A DNA stretch of 47,699 nt, taken from positions 1-47,699 of the forward strand of contig SFDM01000032.1 in the NCBI GenBank assembly GCA_004558205.1, in the 5' to 3' direction. The notes below the pieces were generated by a model that worked only from the letters and a program-made list of their open reading frames with translations, had not been told where the DNA came from and ran no database searches. The stretch is from Pyramidobacter piscolens. Its GTDB lineage: Bacteria > Synergistota > Synergistia > Synergistales > Dethiosulfovibrionaceae. The position numbers were made by a program, and so were the translations under genes. Of this stretch, positions 1 to 6,989 are shown in pieces; the first letter of the stretch is position 1, and every line of letters starts with the position of its first letter.

Positions 1-82
1 GTCCCATGCCGAACCCGGAAGTTAAGCCCTCCAGCGCCGATGGTACTGCGATTCACTTCGTGGGAGAGTAGGTCGTCGCCCG
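1..82 (+). rRNA. rrf: 5S ribosomal RNA, 3' part (cut by window start)
   Basis: The first 80 bases match the second 5S gene at 281-360 with a single difference (C at 3 against T at 283). They carry the usual 5S core CCGAACCCGGAAGTTAAG and a 3' half ending in GTCGTCGCC. The 5' part lies outside the window. A short T-rich stretch follows at about 93-98. About 165 bp of AT-rich spacer with no recognisable gene separates it from the second copy. Together the two copies are probably the end of a 23S-5S-5S operon (inference, because 23S is not visible). Confidence 0.93.
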
Positions 83-250
83 CTCCTCTGTCTTTTTTAA
101 GATTTTCTGTTTTGAAAGATCGTTTATGCAGTGAAAAAGCTTTACTGAGTTTCAGGTTCTGATGACCATTACATTGAAAAGAATGATGTCTCCCTGTTAC
201 AGCAACTTTTTTGAGAGTGAACATTTTTCTTGATAGATTGAACAGAGATA

Positions 251-362
251 CTGGTGACATTTGCGGAGGGGGTCCACCCGGTTCCATGCCGAACCCGGAA
301 GTTAAGCCCTCCAGCGCCGATGGTACTGCGATTCACTTCGTGGGAGAGTAGGTCGTCGCCTG
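251..362 (+). rRNA. rrf: 5S ribosomal RNA (second tandem copy)
   Basis: Complete 5S gene of about 112 nt. It starts with the typical CTGGTGACAT and GCGGAGGGGGTCCACCC region, continues through CCGAACCCGGAAGTTAAG, and ends at GTCGTCGCC. The ends are estimated from family pattern and may shift by a few bases. A strong intrinsic terminator follows at 384-422. Having two 5S copies in a row suggests tandem duplication within one rRNA operon. Confidence 0.93.
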
Positions 363-383
363 TGTCTCTGTTTTTTTATTTGC

Positions 384-422
384 ATCCCGTCCCGGATATT
401 CTTCCGGGACGGGATTTTTTTA
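384..422 (+). terminator. Rho-independent terminator of the rRNA operon
   Basis: Perfect 12-bp stem ATCCCGTCCCGG (384-395) with CCGGGACGGGAT (404-415), an 8-nt loop and a run of T residues to 422. It sits directly after the second 5S gene. Confidence 0.92.
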
Positions 423-469
423 TTATGCGCCGGTATATTGCATTTTTTCTGTTTTTTTTCTTTGAATAT

Positions 470-499
470 TTGACGTGTCGCCGATGACTGTGATATTAT
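470..499 (+). promoter_or_regulatory. Putative sigma70 promoter of dhaL operon
   Basis: TTGACG at 470-475, an 18-bp spacer, and TATTAT at 494-499 preceded by TG (extended -10). The expected start is near 506, about 27 nt before the dhaL start codon, with AGGAGG at 521-526. Confidence 0.5.
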
Positions 500-532
500 A
501 GGTTTAATTAATTAAAGATCAGGAGGGGTTCC

Positions 533-1156
533 ATGACACTCACAGGGCAGGACTGGCGGAGGATGCTTCTACACGCCTCGGAGGTCCTTAAAAACAACTC
601 GGCAGTATTGTCGCAGCTTGATTCCGAAATTGGCGACGGCGACCACGGTGTCACGATCGCCATGATTGCCGGAGAAATGGCGGCGGCGGTGCAGGCCTGG
701 GACGGCCAGTCGCTGAAAGGCCTGTTCGACGACTTGGGCTGGAAGGCCATGGGCGTGAACGGCGGCAGCGCGGGACCTCTTTGGGGTTCCTTTTTTCAGG
801 GGATGGGCGAAGCCTTGGACGCCGGCGCGGAGATGGATTCGGCGGCGCTGAAAAAGGCGCTGCGCGGCGGACTGGACGGGATAGGCTTTCTCTCCAAGGC
901 GAAGGTGGGCGACAAGACCATGATGGACGCGCTGATTCCCGCCGTGGAAACGGCCGAAAAGAGCGAAGACGGAGACCCTGTGAGCATTCTGAAGGAAGCC
1001 GCCGCCGCGGCAAGGGCTGGTTCTGACCGGACCGTAGAGTATGTGGCCAAATACGGCCGCGCCAAGAACCTGAAGGAGGGCAGCCTGGGCCACAAGGATC
1101 CCGGCTCGGCTTCTTTCACCCTGCTTCTGGAATCGCTGGCGGAAGCCGCCCGCTGA
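533..1156 (+). CDS. dhaL: Dihydroxyacetone kinase-type phosphotransfer subunit DhaL
   Basis: 207 aa, the usual length for DhaL, the nucleotide-binding subunit of DhaK/DhaL-type kinases. The Mg-nucleotide loop DSEIGDGDHG is near residues 30-39, and NGGSAGPLWGSFF near residues 77-89 is the conserved helix-capping region. The ATG has a good AGGAGG eight bases upstream. It is the first gene of a cassette dhaL-dhaK-lsrF-like-VOC; E. coli has dhaK first. No DhaM (PTS phosphoryl donor) or DhaR regulator is near, so this protein either uses ATP directly or relies on a donor encoded elsewhere. The substrate could be dihydroxyacetone or another ketose such as erythrulose; the sequence alone does not tell. 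Confidence 0.92.
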   Translation: MTLTGQDWRRMLLHASEVLKNNSAVLSQLDSEIGDGDHGVTIAMIAGEMAAAVQAWDGQSLKGLFDDLGWKAMGVNGGSAGPLWGSFFQGMGEALDAGAEMDSAALKKALRGGLDGIGFLSKAKVGDKTMMDALIPAVETAEKSEDGDPVSILKEAAAAARAGSDRTVEYVAKYGRAKNLKEGSLGHKDPGSASFTLLLESLAEAAR

Positions 1157-1286
1157 ACGCAAGGCACTAGGCTGGCCGTCCTTTTTTCGCGGCCGGCAGA
1201 CGCAACTTTGCCAAAATTCTTTTTGGCGCCGAGGAATGCCCCTCTTGTTCCTCTGGACATCATACCTATCAGGGAGGAATATCACA

Positions 1287-2285
1287 ATGGTAATGAAGAA
1301 ATTTATCAACAACCCCGAAAATCTGACCCCGGAACTGCTTGAAGGACTGGCGCTCAGCAACCAAGACCTTATCGAACTGACTCCCCACCGTCTCGTGGTC
1401 AATAAAAAGCTGAAGGATGCCGACCGCGTAACCATCGTCACCATGGGCGGCACGGGGCACGAACCGGCGTTGAGCGGCTTCGTCGGCGAGGGCATGGTGG
1501 ACATTTCCGTGCCTGGCAACGTGTTTGCCGCTCCGGGGCCTCAGGTGGTCTTTGAGGCGATCAAGATGGCCGAGCGCGGCCACGGCGTGCTTTTTGTCGT
1601 GCTGAACCACGCTGGCGACATGATGACGGGCAACATGGTCATGAAGATGGCCGAGAAGGAAGGCCTGAACGTTGTCAAGGTGGTGACGCAGGAAGACGTG
1701 GCTAACGCTCCCCGAGAGAACTCTGACGACCGGCGCGGCCTTGTGGGCTGCGTGCCGCTTTACAAGATCGCCGCTGCGGCCGCCGCTGAAGGCAAGTCGC
1801 TGCACGAAGTGGCCGCGATCGCCCAGAAGTTCGCCGACAACTGCGCCACCATCGCCGTCGCGGCCAAAGGCGCCACCCATCCCGCGACGGGCGGCGTGAT
1901 TTCCGAGCTGGGCGACGACGAGATGGAAGTGGGCATGGGGCAGCACGGCGAAGGCGGCGGCGGACGCATGAAGATGAAGACCGCCGACGAGACCGCCGAG
2001 ATCATGATGAACCTCCTTCTCAAGGATCTCAGCGTCAAACCGGGCGAGAAGCTTATGGTCATCGTCAACGGTTCCGGCGCGACGACCCTGATGGAGCAGC
2101 TGATCGTGTACCGCAAATGCTATAAGATGCTCGAGGATCGCGGCAATCCCGTGGTGGCCTGCCGCGTGGGCGAGATTTTGACCGTCCAGGAGACCGCAGG
2201 GTTCCAGCTCTTCATCGCCCGCATGGACGACGAACTGCTCCGTTACTGGAACGCCCCCTGCCGCACCCCCTACTGGAAGAACTAG
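1287..2285 (+). CDS. dhaK: Dihydroxyacetone kinase-type substrate-binding subunit DhaK
   Basis: 332 aa from the ATG at 1287, which has GGGAGGAAT just upstream; the open frame continues further 5' but without a better ribosome site. GTGHEPALSGFVGEGMVD near residues 46-63 is the DhaK substrate-pocket motif. MGQHGEGGGG near residues 215-225 holds the His that forms a hemiaminal bond with the carbonyl substrate in the family. It partners with DhaL to phosphorylate a short ketose in the cytosol. The 131-bp gap to dhaL is longer than the other gaps in the cassette but shows no terminator, so cotranscription is likely. The GGGG after the His (GEPG in the enteric protein) may reflect a different substrate. 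Confidence 0.93.
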   Translation: MVMKKFINNPENLTPELLEGLALSNQDLIELTPHRLVVNKKLKDADRVTIVTMGGTGHEPALSGFVGEGMVDISVPGNVFAAPGPQVVFEAIKMAERGHGVLFVVLNHAGDMMTGNMVMKMAEKEGLNVVKVVTQEDVANAPRENSDDRRGLVGCVPLYKIAAAAAAEGKSLHEVAAIAQKFADNCATIAVAAKGATHPATGGVISELGDDEMEVGMGQHGEGGGGRMKMKTADETAEIMMNLLLKDLSVKPGEKLMVIVNGSGATTLMEQLIVYRKCYKMLEDRGNPVVACRVGEILTVQETAGFQLFIARMDDELLRYWNAPCRTPYWKN

Positions 2286-2295
2286 GCGCAACCCC

Positions 2296-3180
2296 ATGGC
2301 TGACAAAGAAGGAAACCTCATCGCGAAGGATTACCATCTCGACGTGCCTCCCTGCGCGGGGGATTTTCACGTGAAGGGCATGGGACACTGCGATTGGGGC
2401 ATGCAAAACCGCTTAGCGCGCATTTTCCGTCCCGACGGACGCACGGTGATGCTCGCCTTTGACCACGGCTACATCATGGGATCCACCGCGGGGCTGGAGC
2501 GTCTTGACGTGGTGATCCCGCCGCTGATCCCCTATGTGGACGTGCTGATGGCGACGCGCGGAGGTTTCCGCTTCGCCGTTCCGCCAGCTCACGACAAGGC
2601 CATTGCCCTTCGCGTTTCCGCCGGCGGCAGCGTGCTTCAAGACGACATGAGCATGGAAGACCTTGGCGTGGACGTGGAAGACGCCGTGCGCATGAACGCC
2701 AGCTGCATGGCCGTCCAGGTTTTTATCGGTTCGGCGGGACAGAGGGATTCGCTGGCCAACCTGAACGAAGCGATCAACCTGGGCAACCGTTACGGCATTC
2801 CCGTTCTCGGCGTCACCGCCGTGGGCAAGGAAATGGAACGCACCACCCGCTACTTCATGCTTGCCACGCGCATGGTGGCCGAGATGGGGGCCCAGATCAT
2901 CAAGACCTACTACTGCGACGAGTTTGAGAAGGTGGTCGCCGCCTCGCCCGTGCCGATCGTCATCGCCGGAGGGAAAAAGGTTCCCGAGGCGGAAGCTCTC
3001 GACATAGCCTACCGTGCGATCAGCGACGGCGCCGCGGGCGTGGACATGGGGCGTAACATCTTCCAGTCGAAGAGCCCCGTGGCCATGACGAAGGCTATCG
3101 GCGCCGTGGTTCACGGCGGCATGAGCGCTCCCGAGGCCTACACTTATTTTGAGCATCTCTGTGAGCATCCAGAGGACTGA
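2296..3180 (+). CDS. LsrF-like class I aldolase/thiolase (DeoC/LacD/FbaB superfamily)
   Basis: 294 aa. It aligns by eye over its whole length with E. coli LsrF, the thiolase that cleaves 3-hydroxy-5-phosphonooxypentane-2,4-dione in AI-2 breakdown. Shared stretches include DWGMQ-RL-RIF, TVMLAFDHGY, VPIVIAGGKK and GASGVDMGRNIFQ-like residues. The Schiff-base Lys is expected in the IIKTYY strand near residue 205. It follows dhaK by 10 bp. Being next to a DhaL/DhaK kinase and not an LsrK kinase or Lsr transporter suggests it acts on a different phosphorylated ketose; the true reaction is unknown. The family assignment is sure, the substrate is not. Confidence 0.88.
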   Translation: MADKEGNLIAKDYHLDVPPCAGDFHVKGMGHCDWGMQNRLARIFRPDGRTVMLAFDHGYIMGSTAGLERLDVVIPPLIPYVDVLMATRGGFRFAVPPAHDKAIALRVSAGGSVLQDDMSMEDLGVDVEDAVRMNASCMAVQVFIGSAGQRDSLANLNEAINLGNRYGIPVLGVTAVGKEMERTTRYFMLATRMVAEMGAQIIKTYYCDEFEKVVAASPVPIVIAGGKKVPEAEALDIAYRAISDGAAGVDMGRNIFQSKSPVAMTKAIGAVVHGGMSAPEAYTYFEHLCEHPED

Positions 3181-3192
3181 GGAGGCACTATT

Positions 3193-3525
3193 ATGCTGAA
3201 ATTTCTGCACATCGGCGTTCCCACGAACACTCCCAAACCCGGCGAGGTTTACGCCGAGGGTATGAAGGTCTATTTGACCAACCCCGAGGACTGGAGATAT
3301 AAATACGAATACCTTCGCTTCGACGAGGACAGCTGGATGGCCGAAGAGATCAAAACGCGAGTTCACGTGGCCTTCATGGTCGACGAGCTGGAGAGCCACC
3401 TGAATGAAGCCGACAAGATCCTGCTTCCGCCGACCAAGGTCAGCGACACGGCTACCATCGCCTTTATCCTGAAGGGCGAGATGGTGCTTGAACTGATGGT
3501 CGACACGGCGGTGAAGGCCAAGTAA
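3193..3525 (+). CDS. Small VOC/glyoxalase-like protein of unknown function
   Basis: 110 aa, starting 12 bp after the LsrF-like gene with GGAGG ahead of the ATG. The start MLKFLHIGVP and the end GEMVLELMVD resemble the metal-ligand strands of vicinal-oxygen-chelate folds (His near residue 6, Glu near residue 100). The match is by pattern only, and the protein is shorter than most VOC enzymes. As the last gene of the dhaL-dhaK-lsrF-like cassette, followed at once by a terminator, it probably acts on the same substrate, for example as an isomerase or epimerase. No signal peptide or membrane segment. Confidence 0.7.
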   Translation: MLKFLHIGVPTNTPKPGEVYAEGMKVYLTNPEDWRYKYEYLRFDEDSWMAEEIKTRVHVAFMVDELESHLNEADKILLPPTKVSDTATIAFILKGEMVLELMVDTAVKAK

Positions 3526-3542
3526 CCCGCTGAAAGCTTTCG

Positions 3543-3583
3543 ATTTGCCGGAGGGGATGGGCTTCCTTCCGGCAAATTTTTTT
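3543..3583 (+). terminator. Terminator of the dhaL cassette
   Basis: 13-bp stem with one G-T pair: ATTTGCCGGAGGG (3543-3555) with CCTTCCGGCAAAT (3565-3577), then seven T residues. Confidence 0.88.
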
Positions 3584-3604
3584 CTGGAAAATGCATTTGG
3601 GGGC

Positions 3605-3632
3605 TTCACAAAAAAATTTTTTGTGGTAGAAT
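3605..3632 (+). promoter_or_regulatory. Promoter of tRNA-Ile
   Basis: TTCACA (3605-3610), a 16-bp spacer and TAGAAT (3627-3632), about 18 bp before the tRNA. Confidence 0.6.
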
Positions 3633-3649
3633 CTTTTTCGTGCTCAAGA

Positions 3650-3726
3650 GGGCCGCTAGCTCAGTTGGCTAGAGCACCCGGCTGATAACCGGGAGGTCAG
3701 AAGTTCGAATCTTCTGCGGCCCACCA
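3650..3726 (+). tRNA. tRNA-Ile (GAT)
   Basis: 77 nt with CCA encoded. The acceptor GGGCCGC (3650-3656) pairs with GCGGCCC (3716-3722). The anticodon stem CCCGG/CCGGG encloses loop CTGATAA, giving anticodon GAT. The T-arm contains GTTCGAATC. It is a single tRNA gene outside the rRNA operon. Confidence 0.97.
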
Positions 3727-3738
3727 TGCTTAAATTGT

Positions 3739-3772
3739 AATGTCGTCAGCCTTTGGGCTGGCGACATTTTTT
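3739..3772 (+). terminator. Terminator of tRNA-Ile
   Basis: AATGTCGTCAGCC (3739-3751) pairs with GGCTGGCGACATT (3756-3768), with one G-T pair and a TTTG loop, followed by T residues. A second, weaker hairpin, CGGCT/AGCCG with T7, lies at about 3780-3808. Confidence 0.88.
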
Positions 3773-3812
3773 GATTCGTCGGCTGAACAGGATAGCCGGT
3801 TTTTTTCTGTTC

Positions 3813-4101
3813 TGATACCAATTTGCATTTAACGTGCTAATATCGGACCGAAGGTCAAAGTCAACGGATTTCAACGCAAAGGCAGAACAGAAAGGGAGCA
3901 AAGGACGCAAAGGAAAAACAAGACCTAAATTACTAATAAAAAAGAATTAGTGTGATGGTAATTTATATATTTCGCTTGATTTTTTCGGTTCTAAAAGTCT
4001 TTCAAGGTTTTCCTTTGCAAACCTTTGCGTCCTTTGCGTTGAAATTTTTTGACGTAAATCTTCGATTTGATATTCAGCACGTCGGTGGAGAATTGGTATC
4101 A
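3813..4101 (+). repeat. MITE-like dispersed repeat, copy 1
   Basis: 289-bp element. The left end TGATACCAATT (3813-3823) and the right end AATTGGTATCA (4091-4101) are exact inverted repeats. The match extends imperfectly for about 33 bp, ending in GTGCTAATATC on one side and GATATTCAGCAC on the other. Inside, GCAAAGG-rich arms (CAACGCAAAGG left, CCTTTGCGTTG right) form a second, nested inverted repeat around an AT-rich centre. Related copies are at 35710-36001 (inverted) and 41578-41863. Short ORFs across it are not conserved as proteins, so it is non-autonomous. It fills the gap between tRNA-Ile and the next gene. No clear target-site duplication was found. Confidence 0.85.
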
Positions 4102-4128
4102 ATGGCGCTGCCGGCTTTGTTCGACACT

Positions 4129-4157
4129 CTGGCAAGCCAAAGAGGGCGCCATATGAT
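4129..4157 (+). promoter_or_regulatory. Putative promoter of the D-cysteine desulfhydrase unit
   Basis: CTGGCA (4129-4134), a 17-bp spacer and TATGAT (4152-4157). It begins 28 bp outside the right end of MITE copy 1. Moderate match only. Confidence 0.35.
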
Positions 4158-4175
4158 CTGAAGGAGGTTGTTTCC

Positions 4176-4277
4176 ATGAAACATCTTGTAAGCGTTCCTG
4201 CGCGCGCCGGCGTGGAAAGCGGCAGAGGCTCTCAGGTGAGCCTTGCGGCCTTTGAAGTCGGCGCTCTGAAGCGATGA
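4176..4277 (+). CDS. Putative 33-residue leader ORF
   Basis: Reads MKHLVSVPARAG... and ends in EVGALKR. AAGGAGG lies eight bases before the ATG, the best ribosome site in the neighbourhood. It ends 7 bp before the ATG of the D-cysteine desulfhydrase gene, whose own site (GAGG) overlaps the leader stop codon, so translational coupling is likely. No Cys or other marker residue points to attenuation. It could also be the decayed start of a longer gene. I do not recognise a family. Confidence 0.45.
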   Translation: MKHLVSVPARAGVESGRGSQVSLAAFEVGALKR

Positions 4278-4284
4278 GGGCCTC

Positions 4285-5277
4285 ATGAAACTGCCCCAGG
4301 TTTCGCGGCTGCCCCTCATAGAGCAGCCTACGCCGCTGGTTGAACTAAAGCGTCTGGAAAGTTCTCTGGGCCGGCGCGGCCTCTACGCCAAACGCGATGA
4401 TTGCATGACTTTAGGCTTGGGCGGAAATAAAGTCCGCAGCTTGGAGTTTTGGCTTGGTGCCGCCCTTGAGAAGAAAGCCGATATGCTGGTGGTCGCCGGC
4501 GCGCCCGTTTCAAACCAGTGCCGGCTGGCCGCGGCCGCCGCGGCCAGGACGGGAATGAAAATTCTCATCCTGCACAGCTCAGAACGCCCTTCCAGATATG
4601 AGGGCAATCTCCTGCTGAATCAGCTCTTTGGCGCGGAGATCCGTTTTATTGGCCCCGTGGACGAAGAGGAACGAGGCCGTATCGCCCGAGAAACCTGCGC
4701 CGAGTTGGAGCGCCAAGGACGGCGCCCCTATCTGATCGGCGATTCTACCGTCGGGGCCATGGGATATTTTATGGGAGCCCTGGAGCTTTACGATCAGGTG
4801 CGGGCACGGGCGCTGCCGCTCCGCCACGTTTTTATTCCCGGCTCCATGGGCACCACGGAAGCCGGTTTTCTCATGGGGAACGCCGCTTTGGGCAGCCCCT
4901 TCACAGTTCACCTGCCCAGCATAGAGTACAGCCGGCAGGAGCTTGAAGGGAGAATTGTTTCCATCTGCGAAAAATCCATCGCCTGGTCAGGTCTTGACTG
5001 CACGGTTGGGGAGTGTATGCGCGGCGCGGTTATTTACGACGAATACCTGGGCGGCGGTTACAACGTGCCCACTCAAGCGTCGCTGGAGGCTCTCCGCCTT
5101 GCCGCGTCTCTTGAAGGCATGGTGCTGGAGAACACATACACAAGCAAAACCTTTGCGTGCCTGATCGACTTGGCGCGAAGGGGGAGCCTGCCCTCCGGCG
5201 AGGGGCTGTGTTTCATCCATACTGGCGGGGTGCCGGCCCTCTTTGCCCAGCAGGACCTGATGGAGGAACTTCTTTAG
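4285..5277 (+). CDS. dcyD: D-cysteine desulfhydrase / ACC deaminase family PLP enzyme
   Basis: 330 aa, the usual family length. These cytosolic fold-type II PLP enzymes release sulfide, ammonia and pyruvate from D-cysteine, or deaminate 1-aminocyclopropane-1-carboxylate. The PLP Lys is in GLGGNKVRSLE near residue 50, preceded by YAKRDD. The phosphate-binding loop PGSMGTTEAG is near residues 191-200, and FIHTGGVPALF is near the C-terminus. ACC deaminase and D-cysteine desulfhydrase cannot be separated confidently by eye; D-cysteine is more usual in gut and oral anaerobes. It is followed after 58 bp by an NhaC-family transporter, probably in one operon, which may bring in the substrate or export a product. 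Confidence 0.85.
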   Translation: MKLPQVSRLPLIEQPTPLVELKRLESSLGRRGLYAKRDDCMTLGLGGNKVRSLEFWLGAALEKKADMLVVAGAPVSNQCRLAAAAAARTGMKILILHSSERPSRYEGNLLLNQLFGAEIRFIGPVDEEERGRIARETCAELERQGRRPYLIGDSTVGAMGYFMGALELYDQVRARALPLRHVFIPGSMGTTEAGFLMGNAALGSPFTVHLPSIEYSRQELEGRIVSICEKSIAWSGLDCTVGECMRGAVIYDEYLGGGYNVPTQASLEALRLAASLEGMVLENTYTSKTFACLIDLARRGSLPSGEGLCFIHTGGVPALFAQQDLMEELL

Positions 5278-5335
5278 AATTTGGCACTGCGAGGGCCTGG
5301 CCCTTTTTTAAATCATCGGTTAAGGGGAGATTTTC

Positions 5336-6799
5336 ATGATCGCTTTTTTGAAATTAACGCCAATCATCGCGCTTGTAGCCATGCTTCTCAGAGGCATGGA
5401 CATCCTGATCGCCGCGCCGGTTGCCACTGTTTTAGCCGCGCTGCTGGCCTTTCTGCTGGACCGTAAAAGTTTGCAGGAGATTACCGCGGCCGCGGTTGAC
5501 AACGCCAAAGAACTGATGCTGATCCTGTTTCTGCTCATGGTTGCCTACGCTATGGGCGAAATCTTTATGGCTACCGGCGTAGGCGCTTCCATCATCGGCA
5601 TATCCATGAACCTCGGCGTTTCGGGCAAGAGCGTTGCCGTGGTTGCCCTGCTGCTCACGGCTGTTCTTTCCACCGCCACTGGGACATCCTGGGGGACTTT
5701 TGCCGCCTGCGTTCCCGTCTTTGTCTGGCTGAGCCACATTACCGGCGGCGATCCCGTTCTCACGGTGGCCGCCATTGCCGGCGGTTCCTGTTTTGGCGAC
5801 AACATCGGATTGATCTCTGACACCACCGTGCTCAGCTCGGGCATACAGAATGTGGAAGTCATCGACCGAGTGCGCCATCAGGGCGTGTGGTCGCTGCTGT
5901 GCCTCCTCCTGTCCGCCGCGGTGTTCTACGCTGTCGCTGCCAATATGGGGCTGTCCGGCGAATCTTCCGACGCTACGAAGGCGATCGCGGCCATCCCTCC
6001 GGAAATTTGGGATGTGCTCAAGACAAAGCGCGCTTCCGCTGTGGCTTTGCTCCTGCAGGTCCAAAATGGCGTGCCTCTGTACATGATCATTCCGCTTGTG
6101 CTGGTGGTCGCTTTGGCCGTGTACGGCGTTTCCACCATGGCCTGCCTGTTCGTGGGCCTCTTTTCAGCGCTGGTCCTGGGGCTTCTGGCTGGGACCGTGC
6201 AGTCCGTCGATGTGTTCCTGAACCTGGTGCAGAAAGGTTTTGCCGACGCCGGTTCGTGGTCGGTCGCCATGTCCATGTGGACGGGCGCCTTTGGCGGAAT
6301 CATGAAGCTTATGAACGCCTTCGACCCTATTTCGCGCTTTATCCTCGCCACGGCGCGCAACGTGCGCGGCCTGCTGTTCAACAACGGGCTGCTTTGCCTG
6401 CTCTGTAACGCCGCGCTGGGCGACTGCACCGGCCAGATCGTCACAGTGGGCCCTGTAATTCGTGAAATGGTGGAGAGCAACGTGGAGGGAAGCGAAGCCG
6501 ACCTCTACAGGCTGAGACTGCGCAACGCCACCATGTCCGACGCTTTCGGCGTTTTGGGATCTCAGCTGATCCCCTGGCACGGCTACATGATTTTTTACAC
6601 GGGCCTGGCCATGGCTGTCTATCCCCTTCATAAGTTCACACCGATGGAGATCATCTCCAAAAACTATCTCTGCCTGATTGCCGTGTTCTCCATGATGATC
6701 CTCACGATCACGGGCTGGGACCGTTTCATCCCTCTCTTCGGCTTGCCTTCCGAGCCTCAGGTGCGCCTGAAAAAGAACGTCGCTGCTCCGGAACGGTAA
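5336..6799 (+). CDS. NhaC-family Na+/H+ antiporter-type transporter
   Basis: 487 aa with about a dozen hydrophobic segments, so an inner-membrane protein. TATGTSWGTFAACVPVF near residues 116-132 and GGSCFGDNIGLISDTTVLSS near residues 148-167 are typical of the NhaC / Na+-coupled antiporter superfamily. AAGGGGAG precedes the ATG. It lies behind the D-cysteine desulfhydrase gene on the same strand and ends before a strong terminator. In this superfamily, members linked to amino-acid catabolic genes may move amino acids or organic acids with Na+ or H+. That role is inferred from the neighbour, not visible in the sequence. Confidence 0.82.
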   Translation: MIAFLKLTPIIALVAMLLRGMDILIAAPVATVLAALLAFLLDRKSLQEITAAAVDNAKELMLILFLLMVAYAMGEIFMATGVGASIIGISMNLGVSGKSVAVVALLLTAVLSTATGTSWGTFAACVPVFVWLSHITGGDPVLTVAAIAGGSCFGDNIGLISDTTVLSSGIQNVEVIDRVRHQGVWSLLCLLLSAAVFYAVAANMGLSGESSDATKAIAAIPPEIWDVLKTKRASAVALLLQVQNGVPLYMIIPLVLVVALAVYGVSTMACLFVGLFSALVLGLLAGTVQSVDVFLNLVQKGFADAGSWSVAMSMWTGAFGGIMKLMNAFDPISRFILATARNVRGLLFNNGLLCLLCNAALGDCTGQIVTVGPVIREMVESNVEGSEADLYRLRLRNATMSDAFGVLGSQLIPWHGYMIFYTGLAMAVYPLHKFTPMEIISKNYLCLIAVFSMMILTITGWDRFIPLFGLPSEPQVRLKKNVAAPER

Positions 6800-6853
6800 A
6801 ACCTTCTCGCGCCCGGCGTTGGGAGCTTTCGACGTGTCCCATGCCGCAGTAAA

Positions 6854-6900
6854 CAAATCAGGAGCCTTCCCTTTTTTATCCGGGGAAGGCTCCTGATTTG
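6854..6900. terminator. Bidirectional terminator between convergent genes
   Basis: Perfect 18-bp stem CAAATCAGGAGCCTTCCC (6854-6871) with its complement (6883-6900) and an 11-nt T-rich loop. The NhaC-family gene (plus) and the ferredoxin-type gene (minus) converge on it. Confidence 0.85.
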
Positions 6901-6989
6901 CGTTTTGTCTGGAACGTTTCTGCGCCGGGGCCGCAAAGGAAAGACGATGTTCCACTCTCTTGACTTCGCCGCGGCGCTGCGGGTTTAGG

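Noticed and set aside
254..487. 77-residue frame over the second 5S rRNA
   Set aside because: It covers the 5S gene and its terminator; no ribosome site and no protein-like conservation.
569..1519. Long antisense frame opposite dhaL and dhaK
   Set aside because: Caused by high G+C at third positions of the sense genes; composition is unlike a real protein and the sense genes are well recognised.
3880..4060. GCAAAGG repeats as a possible CRISPR array
   Set aside because: Repeats are inverted and irregular with no unique spacers of uniform length; they form the arms of the MITE.
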